The notes: generated by a model from the sequence alone, not told the origin. Counted from the stretch's first letter, positions 1 through 8,786 are shown. The stretch: 49,307 nucleotides of DNA from Acidobacteriota bacterium (GCA_008363385.1 RHKY01000037.1:1-49307), one strand, 5' to 3'. Translations and numbers: made by a program.

Positions 1-95
1 TGGACCCCCCACCACCATGGAGGAGACACCCCTCTCCCCCCGCCTTCTTCCTCCCCTAACCCTCCCTCAGACCGACCTAACTGAGGTTTCTCGGC

Positions 96-737
96 TCAGG
101 CCCTGAGCACGACCGTCAGGTGACGGGCCCGACTCGCGAGGAACCGCGGCAGCGGCAGGACCCAGGGCCAGGTCCCGAGGTTCCGGAGCGCGTGGACCCG
201 GACGGGAACGAGCCCGGCGGCTCGGGCCGGCAGGACGAGGTCGGCCATCTCGCGGACGTGTCTCGCCTCGCCGGGAACCGCCGCCCCGTCCGCAACGTAC
301 TGGTGGGCCGCGAGCAGACCGTCGCGCTCGAGCGCTCTCCGGCAGGCCCGGAAGGCGCGCGCGTAGTCGAGGTACCGGAAGACGCCGTTCCCCGACAGGA
401 TCGCGCCGAACGTCCCGTCGCGGAACGGGAGCGCGTGCGCGTCGGCCAGGACGACCGGCAGCCCGCGGTCGCGGGCTCGGAGGAGGAGCCGGATCGAGAC
501 GTCGACGCCGGCCCGGAACCGCGCCCGCGCCTTCGCGAGAAGCCGTCCGGTCCCGCACCCGACCTCGAGGACCCGGTCCCTGCGGCGCGCCAGGCGGAGC
601 TGCGGCGCGTCGATCCTCTCGAACCGGGCGACGGTCCTCGCGTCCGCGCCGAAGCGCTCGTCGAACCCGTCCGCCGCCTCGTCGTACGTCCGCGCCACCT
701 CTGCGAGAGAAGGGAGGGCGTCGCGGGCAGCGGTCAC
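96..737 (-). CDS. class I SAM-dependent methyltransferase, last gene of a putative RiPP operon
   Basis: The product has 213 residues and a Rossmann-type methyltransferase fold. Motif I (VLEVGCGTGR) lies at about residues 56-65, followed by an acidic residue in VDVS (about 78-81) and the LADAHALPF segment at about 98-105 that contacts the adenine in such enzymes. The GTG start at 737 shares the four bases GTGA with the stop of the HPr-kinase-like gene, so translation is probably coupled; a longer reading in the same frame into that gene is not supported. The substrate cannot be read from the sequence. As the last gene of a run with a small peptide, a PqqD-like protein and a radical SAM enzyme, it may methylate the peptide, but a small-molecule substrate is equally possible. 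The remaining 95 bases of the window hold no recognisable gene. Confidence 0.85.
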   Translation of the reverse strand: MTAARDALPSLAEVARTYDEAADGFDERFGADARTVARFERIDAPQLRLARRRDRVLEVGCGTGRLLAKARARFRAGVDVSIRLLLRARDRGLPVVLADAHALPFRDGTFGAILSGNGVFRYLDYARAFRACRRALERDGLLAAHQYVADGAAVPGEARHVREMADLVLPARAAGLVPVRVHALRNLGTWPWVLPLPRFLASRARHLTVVLRA

Positions 738-1576
738 GCGACCACCCCCGCCTGCTCCAGCCGCTCCCAGGGGGGCTCCTCGGGCGACCAGGCCATCCGG
801 TAGACCGGCAGCTCCGCGACGGCGGAGCCGAGGACCCCGAGCGCCGCCGACCAGACCGAGGGTACCGGGGGCATCAGCGCGACGCCGAGGAGGCGACGGA
901 GCGCTCCGGCCGGGGAGAGGCGCGCCAGCCCGAAGGCCGGCCCCTTCTCCAGCTCGACGAGCGCGCCGACCGGGCCGCCCCGGGCACTGCCGGCCGTCTC
1001 GGGCAGGGTGCCCCAGAACCCGGTCGGGAGGCCCCGGAACGGCGGCGGACCGAGGAGAGCCACCAGCTCGTCCGAGAGGACCGGGTACGGCGAGAGGCCG
1101 GCGAGGGTCGACTTCCCCGCGCCCGAGGGGCCGAAGAAGAGCACCGCTCCCGACGGCGCGGCCACGCCGGCGGCGTGGAGGAGGAGGCCGCCCGACAGCG
1201 GCAGGAGGCACGAGAGGGCGACCTTCGAGAGGACGTGCAGCGGCTCGGCCGCTCCAGGGACGCGGACGAGGCGGGCCGTGCCCGACCCCGGGCGGACCTC
1301 GCCCCGGTACGCCGCGCCTCGCACGAGGACCCGGTCGCCCTCGACGACGATCTCGGCAGGCAGTCCGTCCGGCGGCCGGAACGGCGTCTTCCACGGGGCT
1401 CCCTCCTCGACCGTCAGGACGAGGTCGGGAGGGGCGTCCCCGCCGGCGCGCCGCCGCGCCAGCCAGTCGAGCTCGGCCCCGGACGGCGGCGCCCCGGCCA
1501 GCGCGACCCGGCGGCCGCAGAGGAGGAACGCCTCAGGAGCCGTACAGCTCCCTCGCCTCCGCGGCGAGCCGGGCAC
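734..1576 (-). CDS. HPr kinase/phosphorylase-like P-loop protein of the RiPP-associated type
   Basis: The 280-residue protein has a Walker A motif GPSGAGKS at 149-156, preceded by the LHAAGV stretch at 133-138 and followed by LSDEL (167-171), the arrangement seen in HPrK-like serine kinases encoded in peptide-maturation loci. Residues 1-120 resemble the variable N-terminal part of that family. It is shorter than true HPr kinase, and no HPr gene is nearby, so carbon regulation is unlikely. The start at 1576 overlaps the radical SAM gene by 44 nt; there is no ATG, GTG or TTG nearer the radical SAM stop, which supports the long start. In the paeninodin lasso-peptide pathway a relative phosphorylates the C-terminal Ser of the precursor, and the peptide encoded here also ends in Ser. 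That role is inference. Confidence 0.8.
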   Translation of the reverse strand: MPGSPRRRGSCTAPEAFLLCGRRVALAGAPPSGAELDWLARRRAGGDAPPDLVLTVEEGAPWKTPFRPPDGLPAEIVVEGDRVLVRGAAYRGEVRPGSGTARLVRVPGAAEPLHVLSKVALSCLLPLSGGLLLHAAGVAAPSGAVLFFGPSGAGKSTLAGLSPYPVLSDELVALLGPPPFRGLPTGFWGTLPETAGSARGGPVGALVELEKGPAFGLARLSPAGALRRLLGVALMPPVPSVWSAALGVLGSAVAELPVYRMAWSPEEPPWERLEQAGVVA

Positions 1577-2564
1577 GCCTCTCGGACGGCCCGTCGACGG
1601 TGAGGGCGTCGCCCGAGAGCTGGTGCGCGAGCGCCGGGCAGAACGGTGCTGCGGCGACGGCTCCCCCCTCCGCGAGGAGCATCGTCGTGGCCCGCGTGGC
1701 GGTCTCGGCCGCTTCCCTCCGCGCCGGCGAGCCTCTCCACATCTGGCGCAGCGGCGTCCGCCGGACGTTCCCGAGGGCGACGTGCCGCCACTGGACGCAC
1801 GGGAAGACGTTCCCCTCCGGGTCGACGGCGAGCCCGATCCGGCCGACGCCGCACGCCGGCTCTCCCGGCTTCCGATCGCGCGCGGCGCGCAGCGCCGGGT
1901 ACTCCGGCAGGGAGAGGACCGCTCGCATCCCCTCCTCGGTCGGCGCGAACGCGAGCGGCGAGAGATCGCCGTCGTCGCGAGGCGTGATCGAGAGGTCGAG
2001 GACGTACGGAAGGCCGCGGCCGCGCACGAGGGCGATCATCCCCGGGACCTCCCGCTCGTCGAGTCGCGTCACCGGCGTCTTCACCGTCACCCGGACGCCG
2101 CGCGAGAGGAGCCGATCGACCCCCGCCCACATCGCCGCGAAGGACCCGGGCCGACCCGTCGCGGCGTCGTGCGTCGCGGGCACGGCCCCGTGGACGCTCA
2201 CCTCGACCGCCGCGGGGAGGAGCTCCGCGATCGCCTCCGCCCTCGTGTCGTCGACGAGGCTCGCGTTCGTCAGGACCCGCACGGCCAGCCCGCGCGAGCG
2301 GGCCGCGCGGGCGATCTCGAGGAAGCCGGGGTGGGCGAGCGGCTCGCCGCCCGTCAGGGAGACGGTCAGGATCCCCAGCTCGCGGAGGTCGCCGAGGAGG
2401 GCGACCCACTCCCCCGTCGTCAACGGCGAGCGGTCGTGGTGGCGCGGGTTGTAGCAGAAGACGCAGCGCCAGTTGCAGGCGTAGGTCAGCTCCAGGCTCG
2501 CCATGAGGGGCTGCTCGGCGGCGAGGGCCCGGGCGTTGAGCCGGGCCTGCCCGGCGCCGGTCAC
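1533..2564 (-). CDS. radical SAM/SPASM peptide-maturation enzyme (PqqE/AnSME-like)
   Basis: The 343-residue protein carries the radical SAM cluster motif CxxxCxxC at C30, C34 and C37 (TYACNWRCVFCY), the SAM-contact motif SLTGGEPLAHP, and a C-terminal SPASM-type region with Cys at ACGVGR, NVFPCVQW and FCPAL that would bind auxiliary iron-sulfur clusters. The family makes carbon-centred radicals from SAM to cross-link or otherwise change ribosomal peptides. The start shares ATGA with the stop of the PqqD-like gene upstream, as expected for an enzyme and its recognition partner. Its most likely substrate is the 58-residue peptide encoded just upstream; the type of cross-link (thioether, C-C or other) cannot be read from the sequence. 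Confidence 0.9.
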   Translation of the reverse strand: MTGAGQARLNARALAAEQPLMASLELTYACNWRCVFCYNPRHHDRSPLTTGEWVALLGDLRELGILTVSLTGGEPLAHPGFLEIARAARSRGLAVRVLTNASLVDDTRAEAIAELLPAAVEVSVHGAVPATHDAATGRPGSFAAMWAGVDRLLSRGVRVTVKTPVTRLDEREVPGMIALVRGRGLPYVLDLSITPRDDGDLSPLAFAPTEEGMRAVLSLPEYPALRAARDRKPGEPACGVGRIGLAVDPEGNVFPCVQWRHVALGNVRRTPLRQMWRGSPARREAAETATRATTMLLAEGGAVAAAPFCPALAHQLSGDALTVDGPSERRARLAAEARELYGS

Positions 2565-2821
2565 GGCGCGGGAGAGACGAGCTTCCTCGCCTCCATCCCG
2601 GTGAGGAAGGCCCGGACGTCGGACAGGGCCCGGTCCGGGGGGATCCCGAACGCCGCCGCCATGTCGCGCGCGATCTCCTCGTCGTCCGACCCGGCGACGC
2701 GCGACCAGACGAACGTGCCGGCCTCGTTCAGGCCAAGCGACCTCCCGGCGGAGAGGTCCACGACGACGGCCTCGCCGGCCACCGTCTGCCAGGCCACCCG
2801 GGGGTCGATCTTCCAGCGCAT
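2561..2821 (-). CDS. PqqD-like RiPP recognition element protein
   Basis: The 86-residue protein starts at ATG 2821 and matches the small winged-helix PqqD family: a short beta hairpin, the segment VVVDLSAGRSLGLNEAGTFV, and a C-terminal helix pair ending in a hydrophobic LTGMEARKLV stretch. PqqD-type domains bind the leader of a precursor peptide and present it to the radical SAM enzyme. The frame is open for 36 codons upstream, but that part overlaps the small peptide gene in another frame and has no family similarity, so I chose the internal ATG. The gene follows the peptide gene by 17 nt and overlaps the radical SAM gene by 4 nt. Confidence 0.88.
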   Translation of the reverse strand: MRWKIDPRVAWQTVAGEAVVVDLSAGRSLGLNEAGTFVWSRVAGSDDEEIARDMAAAFGIPPDRALSDVRAFLTGMEARKLVSPAP

Positions 2822-2838
2822 CGCGGCTCCCTGCTGCC

Positions 2839-3015
2839 TCAGCTCGCGGCGCTGTCGATGCTGCAGATGAAGTCGGTCTTGGTGCAGGCCAGCGTCAGCG
2901 CCGCCCGGACCTCGATCGGCTCCTCCCATGCGACCGCGGGCGGGTCGTACCGCCGCGCCGGCCCGTCGGCCTCCCCGTCCCGGCCGTCCGGCCGGCCCCG
3001 CGCCTTCTCGTCCAT
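2839..3015 (-). CDS. putative RiPP precursor peptide, 58 residues
   Basis: This short frame runs from ATG 3015 to TGA 2839. Its first 22 residues are charged and Gly-rich. The segment YDPPAVAWEEPIEVR (23-37) resembles the leader 'Y-x-P-x-V-x-x-E-E' pattern seen in several radical-SAM-linked precursors, and the end (38-58) is a compact core with Cys44 and Cys51, Lys46, several Ser/Thr and a C-terminal Ser58. GGAG lies a few bases before the ATG. It sits 10 nt after the stop of the secreted-protein gene and 17 nt before the PqqD-like gene, the usual place for a precursor. The double Cys could be the site of a thioether or of a disulfide. No identical peptide is known to me; the assignment rests on position, size and composition. 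Confidence 0.72.
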   Translation of the reverse strand: MDEKARGRPDGRDGEADGPARRYDPPAVAWEEPIEVRAALTLACTKTDFICSIDSAAS

Positions 3016-3025
3016 CGCTCCGCGC

Positions 3026-3553
3026 TCAGGGGGCCAGGTCGAAGGAGACCGGCGGTGTGCAGGGGCTCTTCTCCCGGTCGAGATAGGCCTCCACCTGCCA
3101 GGTCCCGTAGAGGGAGTTCTCCACCACCATCGTCCCTGCGACCGGGAGCGTAGCAGAGACGCTCCACCAGGTGCCCTTGCGGTCGGTCGTCTTCTGGAGC
3201 GTCCGGACCGGGACCGGACGGGGGTACCCCTCGAGGACCGCTTCCGTCGCCCCCGTCGCCCTCGGGTCGAGGGAGAACGGAACGGCGATCTCCTGGTAGA
3301 GGGCTCCCTTGGGAAGCAGCACGCGGAGCCTCAGGACGTGCTGGCCCGGCGGCGCCAGGGCGAAGACGACCCGGAACTCCAGGTCCTCGATCGCCGAGGC
3401 GGAGAAGGGGGTCCCGCCGCCCTTCCCCGCGGGCAGGGAATCGACCTTCACGCCGCTGCAGGCGAGCCCCTTCGTCTGTCCGGCGGCCTCGCCGGAGAGG
3501 AGGAGCCCGGCCGCCACGACGAACGGGAGCGGACTCGGCAGGCGCGATCTCAT
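3026..3553 (-). CDS. secreted protein of unknown function
   Basis: The 175-residue protein opens with an n-region MRSRLPSPLPF, a hydrophobic core and a likely signal peptidase site around GEAAGQ (about residue 25). The mature part is predicted mostly beta from its alternating pattern (LEFRVVFALAPPGQHVLRLRVLLPKG) and ends in a TWQVEAYLD strand; Cys at LACSG and SPCTPP could pair. It looks like a single beta-sandwich domain. I recognise no family. It lies 19 nt after the giant subtilase gene and 10 nt before the small peptide gene, so all are probably on one mRNA, but whether it belongs to peptide maturation or to extracellular proteolysis is open. Confidence 0.7.
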   Translation of the reverse strand: MRSRLPSPLPFVVAAGLLLSGEAAGQTKGLACSGVKVDSLPAGKGGGTPFSASAIEDLEFRVVFALAPPGQHVLRLRVLLPKGALYQEIAVPFSLDPRATGATEAVLEGYPRPVPVRTLQKTTDRKGTWWSVSATLPVAGTMVVENSLYGTWQVEAYLDREKSPCTPPVSFDLAP

Positions 3554-3572
3554 CTTCGACTCCCTCCTCGCC

Positions 3573-6500
3573 TCACGGGAGCGGAACGGCGACGGCGTAG
3601 AGCGCGCCCGTTCCGGAGCCCGCGTGGGCGAGCCCGTTCGTGACGTCGAGTGCGACGGCGCCGACCGCGGCGGTCCCGGGCCCCAGGACGACCGACTTCG
3701 CGGTCTGCCCCGCCGTCCCGCTCTTGTCGAGCTGGTAGAGGCTCCCGTCGCCCGACCCGACGAGGAGGTGCGAGGCCCCGGGCCAGAGGACGGCCGGCGA
3801 GGGCGAGGGGACGGCCACCCCGGGGTCCCAGACCTTCACCCCCGCGCTCGTGTCGTCGCGGACCTTCCAGACGCGGTTCGTCGTCGAGAGGTAGAGGTGC
3901 GTCGGCGTCCCCGAGTCGGGCCAGAGGAACCCCTTCACGGCGCCGTCGCCGAGCGGGAGCGTCCAGCCCCCCGTCCCGTCCGCGTTCCGGGCCACGACGG
4001 CGCCGCCGGTCGTCCCGACGTAGAGCCGCGAGCCGACCTTGGTCACCGAGCCGTCCACGTCCCCGGCCGCCTGCGACCAGACCTTCGCGGCGCTCGACGC
4101 GTTGAACGACAGGCACCAGAGCGTGTCCGGCGAGCCGCCGGTCCGGGCGCGGCTGGCGAAGTAGACGCGGCTGGCCGCCGGGTCGACCGAGAGGGAGCCG
4201 CTGACGATCCCGATCGCGTTGGAGGGCGTCGCGACCCCGCCGTTGTCGAACGTCCAGGCGATCGTCCCGTTCGAGACGTTCAGCGCGTGGATCCGGTTGG
4301 CCGACGAGGTGGACCGCGTCCCGACGTAGATCAGGCTGTACGGGTGGCCGTAGGCGGTGAAGGTCCCGACCGGGGAGCCCTGGATCGGCCCGCCCAGGTC
4401 CGGGCTCGTCCAGACGAGGGCGCCGGTATCGGCGTTGACGCAGTAGACGCGCCCGTCCTGCGACCCGACGAAGGCGACCCGCGTCGCCGAGCCGACCGTG
4501 ACCTGCCGGATCAGGGGGCGCCCCTGCGACGGGGCGTTCATCGCCATCGGCGTCCAGGTCGACGGCCAGTCGCCCCCGGCGGTCCCCATCGCCGTCGCGT
4601 GGAGGATCCGGTCGTTGGAGACGCTCAGGAGCGACGGGCCGATCCCCGGCGCCGCGAGGTTCGTCGCGCCGGTCGAGTAGACCCACCGGACGGGGACCGT
4701 CGCCGAGGTCGTGTCCTGCGGCCGGGCGGCGACGTGCTTTCCCGAAGAGTAGGTCCCGGAGAAGCCGACGTAGGCCGCGTAGTAGTACGTCGTGCCGAGG
4801 GTGCGCCCGGTGTCGGTGAACGACCGGTGCTGTCCGGCGAAGCTCCCGTTGTCGTCGATCACGACCGTCGCGCCGGCGTCCGTCGGTCCCGTCGGCGCGC
4901 TCCCCGTCTTCCGCAGGATCCGCGTGCCGGTGTAGCTCCCGGTCGGGTTGAGCCACTCCAGCTTCACCTGCCCCGACGTCGCCCCCGACGCGCCGGTGGC
5001 GCGCGCGGTGAAGAACCGGACGTCGGAGGCGGAGGTGGTGCAGGTGCCGCCCGCCACGTTGCTGAAGGTCACCGAGTCCACGTACCAGCCCGTCGCCCGG
5101 GCCGAGCTGTCATCGCCTTCGTGCCATCGAAGGCGGATCGTCTGGCCCGACCACGTGCCGCCGAGGTTCACCTGCACTTGCGTCATCGAGCCGATCGAGC
5201 CCGCGCACCACGCTCGTCGGCCTCCGATGGGATTCGAGAAGTTCGCGTTCGCGGTCCCGGTGAAGCCCCCGCTCACGAAGGCGCCGTCCGGGACGACGCT
5301 CCAGCTCGAGCCGCCGTCGGTGGAGACCTCGAGCGTTCCGGCGTCGTAGCACGTCGTAGTGGAACCTTCGAACGCGTAGGTGTGCCAGAACGACAGCGAC
5401 GAGCTTGCGGTGACCGTGATCGCCGGGCTCGCGAGGACGCGGTCCGACACGGAGGTCTGGCTTAGGGAGAACCAGGAATGGGTCGGTGTCTGCGACTGTG
5501 TCGTGCTCCAGGTCCAGTCGGTCGACCCGCTCAACGCCTGATGGGTCCAGCCCGCGAGGTCGAAGCCCCCGGCCGCCTCGAACGTCTCCGTCAGCGTCGT
5601 CGCCGGTCCCCCAGGCGTCGCGCTGCGCTCCACCGTGTTCGTCTCCTCCGCGCCGTTTGTGCCGTCGACCGCGCGGACGACGTAGTAGTAGGGCGTCCCC
5701 GAGACGAGGGCGGAGGAGTCGACGTATGCGGTCCCGGTGACGTTCGTCGCGATCCGGTTCGCCGTCGAAGGCGCGAAGCCGCTCGTCGTCGACCGGTAGA
5801 CGGCGTAGGTCACGCTGCCGCCGCACCGGGAGGTCCCGGCGATCCAGGAGAGGGAGAGGGAGCAGGTGGTTCCGAACGTGGGAGTCACGCTCACGAGGCC
5901 GGCGAAGGCGGGGGGGAGCGTGCAGGTCCCGTTGGTGGTCGCCGAGGCACACGACGAGCTGGCGGACGGGCAAGTGCCTCCGGCGTCGATCGCCTGCACC
6001 CTGTAGGAGTAAGCCACGCCTTCGGCCAGCCCGGAGTCTACGTAGCTCGTTGTTGCGACACCGCTGGCAACCAGGGAATACGTGCCGCCGGGACAGGCCC
6101 CGTCGGCGCGATAGACGTTGTAGCTGGCCCCCGCCGGGCTCCCGGCCATCCAGGAGAGGCTGATGCTCCCGAAGACCCCCGGCGTCGGCGTCGCGACCAG
6201 ACCGGTCGGGACGCCCGGGCGGGACTGGCACCCGACCCCCGAGATCACGAGCGCGTAGGGCTGCGTCGTCGTCCCGCCGCTGCCGTTTCCCGGAACGTTG
6301 TAGCCGTCGACGTCGATCGTCCACGTCCCGGACGATGGCAGTGAGACCTTGACCTGCTCTACGTTGTTCCGGTTGTCGACGCCCGAGGTCTTGTCGACGC
6401 CGTTCGGGTAGTAGGTCGTCGTCCCGGCCGGGTTCGTCACGGTGAGGTTGAGGTCGTTGACGAGCTTCGTTCCGGCGCCGGACGCGGCCCACGGGTCCGT

Positions 6501-8786
6501 CCAAACGAGCGTCACGATCAGGGGATCCGCGTTCGAACTCACGTCGAACGTGTAGGCGTGTGCCTGCCCCGTCTGGAGGCCAGCCGACACGTCGTGAACC
6601 GCCATGAGCCTGCCAGGGTCGTCGTCCCAGCCCGAGCCCGGAAAGAGGGAGTGCTCCAGGTCCACGCGGCCGAATCCCTCGACGTTGTTCGGCAGCGTCC
6701 GCCCGGTGTCCCACCCGGGGACGATCTCCCGGGTTCCCCCCGTCCCGTACTGCCCGGGGTTCATCTCCCACGCGCCGTTGATCAGCGTCGCCTTGACGAG
6801 GGCGGAGGAGGGGTTGAAGCCATCGGCGGGGACGGGCGCTCCGTTCGTCAGGGTGCTCCCGTTTCCGTGCCACCCGGCCACGTAGTACTGGCGCACCAGA
6901 GTCGCCGCACCCGCGGTGAGCGGGTTCGACATGGAGGTCCCGCCCATGTTGAGGTAGTACTGCTGCTCGCCGGCCGGGATGCCGCAGATCCCCCACTGCT
7001 CGTACGCCTGGTTCACGTCGGTCCGCGTGGACCGGATGAAGATGCCGGGAGCCACGACGTCCGGCTTGATCCGGGTGTCGTCGCAGGGTCCCCGGGACGA
7101 GAACGCCCCCATCCCGTTGGCGTTGTTGGCCATGTGGTCGGACGCGATGGGGTTCGCCGAGAAATTCGCCCCGTTGAACCAGCTCCAGGTCGGCGTGTTG
7201 CAGGTCCCCGACGGGTACTCGTACTGCACCGTCGGTCGGTAGTTCTCCGACGCCCCGACCGTGATGCAGTTCTTCGCGGTCCCTGGTGCGCCGATGGAGT
7301 CCGGATTGACGACGCCATCGGCACCGGCCGTGTCCACGCCCGAGTTGCCGGCCGAGAACGTGATGACCATGTCCTTGTGGTTCCAGGCGAAGCGATCGAC
7401 GTTCATCGAGTCCGTCGTGTACTGGCCCGCCACCGGCGCTCCCCAGGAGTTCGAGTGCACGCGGGCGCCGTCGTCGTACGGGGGCTGGAAGAGGTTGTTC
7501 AGGTCGGCCGGCAGTCCGCCGAGGGCGCCGCCCGAGTCCATGATGGACTGGAACACGAACTGGGCCTTGGGCGCCGTTCCCGCGTGCGAGGAGCCGAAGC
7601 TGTTCGTCGAGGGCGACGAACCCGATCGGATCCCGTTCCCGACGATGGACCCGGAGGTGTGTGTCCCGTGACCGCCCCCCGTCGTCTGGTTGTCGTCCCA
7701 CGTCGCTGGGCGTCCGAGGGCGTACCCCTTGATGACTCTCTGCGGATTCGCGGGAACCCCGACTTGCCCGAAGTCCCAGTGGAGGGTGTTCAGGTTCCCG
7801 GTCGACAGCCCCGTGTCGGCTGCCGAGGCGATCTGGCCCTCACCGCGGATCCCACGCGCCCAGACGTCCTCGACGTCCATGATCGGTCCGGCGCTCGCGC
7901 CCCGGCCCGTCGTCACGTTCCCTGAGGTTCGCGCCACGTCGTTGTGGAGGACGGGATCGACGAAGCGCTCGGCCCAGAGAATGCCGGGGACGGCCGCCAG
8001 ACGGTGAACGCCGACCGCGGCGCCGCGGAGCCGGACGACCCAGAACGCCTCGCTCCGTGAGACGTCGAGGATCTCGAATCCGGTCCGGCGCAGCGCGTCG
8101 TGGATCTCCTGGTCCGTCTCGAAGTCAGCCCGGTCGAGGTGGACCGTCAGCTTGAGCTCGCGCCGCGGCTCCGACCGGACGAGGAAGTCGAGAGGGGAAG
8201 AGACCCGGAACGCCGGCTGGAACAGGCCGATCCACTGGACCTCGCTCCGGCTCGCGATCGCCTTTACGTCCGCCTCCCCCAGCCTCACGAGGTACGCCAG
8301 CTCTGGAAGGTAGCCCAGGACCTGGAGACCGTTCGAGGCGAGGTACTTCGCGAGGCCCGACTGCGCGGACGGAGTTTCCGCCTGGACGATGAACAGGTCG
8401 GTCGGTCCCAGCGCGAACGGCGCCCGGACCAGCTCTGCCGCGAAGGTGGAGAGATCGGGATCGAGGAAGACCCGTGACCCGTCCGGTCCCTTCGTCACGA
8501 GCGGCCCCGTGTCGAAGCGGATCGCATCCAGGTCGATCCATGGTCCGTCCTGGGTCCCGTGCGGCCCCGCCAGCCGCAGCGAGTAGGGGTAGGACTCCCT
8601 CCAGCCTTCGGGGAGGATGCAGACCGCCTGTCGGCCGTCCCGGCCGTCCCCGCCTTCACGGCCGGCGTCAGCCGCGCTGCCGTCGGTCGCCGGAACCGCC
8701 GAGAGAGGCCCGCAAACCGTCAGCAAAGGTGCAAAGAACACGGCCAGTCGACTTGGGCGCCCCGGAGACCCTAGACGTCGAGCCAT
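3573..8786 (-). CDS. giant secreted modular subtilase (S8) with FN3, jelly-roll and PQQ-like propeller domains
   Basis: The 1737-residue protein has a signal peptide (1-31), a long N-terminal propeptide-like region (about 40-300), and a subtilisin domain with the triad Asp324 (AADTG), His373 (GGHGTH) and Ser618 (GGTSMS), with the oxyanion Asn481 in SAGN. A P-domain-like beta sandwich follows (about 715-860), then two FN3 modules, a carbohydrate-binding or MAM-like jelly roll (about 1050-1220), a third FN3, and a C-terminal region (about 1340-1737) with repeats of the PQQ-like/WD40 propeller type (GRVYCVNADTGALVW, RIHALNVSNGTIAW). A Shine-Dalgarno GGAGGAG lies 6 nt before the ATG. Such proteins degrade extracellular protein. 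It heads the run that ends in the radical SAM and methyltransferase genes, but its secretion makes it an unlikely leader peptidase. Confidence 0.9.
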   Translation of the reverse strand: MARRLGSPGRPSRLAVFFAPLLTVCGPLSAVPATDGSAADAGREGGDGRDGRQAVCILPEGWRESYPYSLRLAGPHGTQDGPWIDLDAIRFDTGPLVTKGPDGSRVFLDPDLSTFAAELVRAPFALGPTDLFIVQAETPSAQSGLAKYLASNGLQVLGYLPELAYLVRLGEADVKAIASRSEVQWIGLFQPAFRVSSPLDFLVRSEPRRELKLTVHLDRADFETDQEIHDALRRTGFEILDVSRSEAFWVVRLRGAAVGVHRLAAVPGILWAERFVDPVLHNDVARTSGNVTTGRGASAGPIMDVEDVWARGIRGEGQIASAADTGLSTGNLNTLHWDFGQVGVPANPQRVIKGYALGRPATWDDNQTTGGGHGTHTSGSIVGNGIRSGSSPSTNSFGSSHAGTAPKAQFVFQSIMDSGGALGGLPADLNNLFQPPYDDGARVHSNSWGAPVAGQYTTDSMNVDRFAWNHKDMVITFSAGNSGVDTAGADGVVNPDSIGAPGTAKNCITVGASENYRPTVQYEYPSGTCNTPTWSWFNGANFSANPIASDHMANNANGMGAFSSRGPCDDTRIKPDVVAPGIFIRSTRTDVNQAYEQWGICGIPAGEQQYYLNMGGTSMSNPLTAGAATLVRQYYVAGWHGNGSTLTNGAPVPADGFNPSSALVKATLINGAWEMNPGQYGTGGTREIVPGWDTGRTLPNNVEGFGRVDLEHSLFPGSGWDDDPGRLMAVHDVSAGLQTGQAHAYTFDVSSNADPLIVTLVWTDPWAASGAGTKLVNDLNLTVTNPAGTTTYYPNGVDKTSGVDNRNNVEQVKVSLPSSGTWTIDVDGYNVPGNGSGGTTTQPYALVISGVGCQSRPGVPTGLVATPTPGVFGSISLSWMAGSPAGASYNVYRADGACPGGTYSLVASGVATTSYVDSGLAEGVAYSYRVQAIDAGGTCPSASSSCASATTNGTCTLPPAFAGLVSVTPTFGTTCSLSLSWIAGTSRCGGSVTYAVYRSTTSGFAPSTANRIATNVTGTAYVDSSALVSGTPYYYVVRAVDGTNGAEETNTVERSATPGGPATTLTETFEAAGGFDLAGWTHQALSGSTDWTWSTTQSQTPTHSWFSLSQTSVSDRVLASPAITVTASSSLSFWHTYAFEGSTTTCYDAGTLEVSTDGGSSWSVVPDGAFVSGGFTGTANANFSNPIGGRRAWCAGSIGSMTQVQVNLGGTWSGQTIRLRWHEGDDSSARATGWYVDSVTFSNVAGGTCTTSASDVRFFTARATGASGATSGQVKLEWLNPTGSYTGTRILRKTGSAPTGPTDAGATVVIDDNGSFAGQHRSFTDTGRTLGTTYYYAAYVGFSGTYSSGKHVAARPQDTTSATVPVRWVYSTGATNLAAPGIGPSLLSVSNDRILHATAMGTAGGDWPSTWTPMAMNAPSQGRPLIRQVTVGSATRVAFVGSQDGRVYCVNADTGALVWTSPDLGGPIQGSPVGTFTAYGHPYSLIYVGTRSTSSANRIHALNVSNGTIAWTFDNGGVATPSNAIGIVSGSLSVDPAASRVYFASRARTGGSPDTLWCLSFNASSAAKVWSQAAGDVDGSVTKVGSRLYVGTTGGAVVARNADGTGGWTLPLGDGAVKGFLWPDSGTPTHLYLSTTNRVWKVRDDTSAGVKVWDPGVAVPSPSPAVLWPGASHLLVGSGDGSLYQLDKSGTAGQTAKSVVLGPGTAAVGAVALDVTNGLAHAGSGTGALYAVAVPLP

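Noticed and set aside
94-108. Inverted repeat GCTCAGG-C-CCTGAGC at the methyltransferase stop
   Set aside because: The loop of one base does not allow a good hairpin and no T-run follows, so I did not call a terminator.
2561-2929. PqqD-like gene starting at 2929
   Set aside because: The first 36 codons have no PqqD similarity and overlap the 58-residue peptide frame; the internal ATG at 2821 fits the family and the spacing.
3309-5465. Long plus-strand frame inside the subtilase gene
   Set aside because: Arg/Gly/Pro-rich translation without any motif, opposite a clear protease gene.
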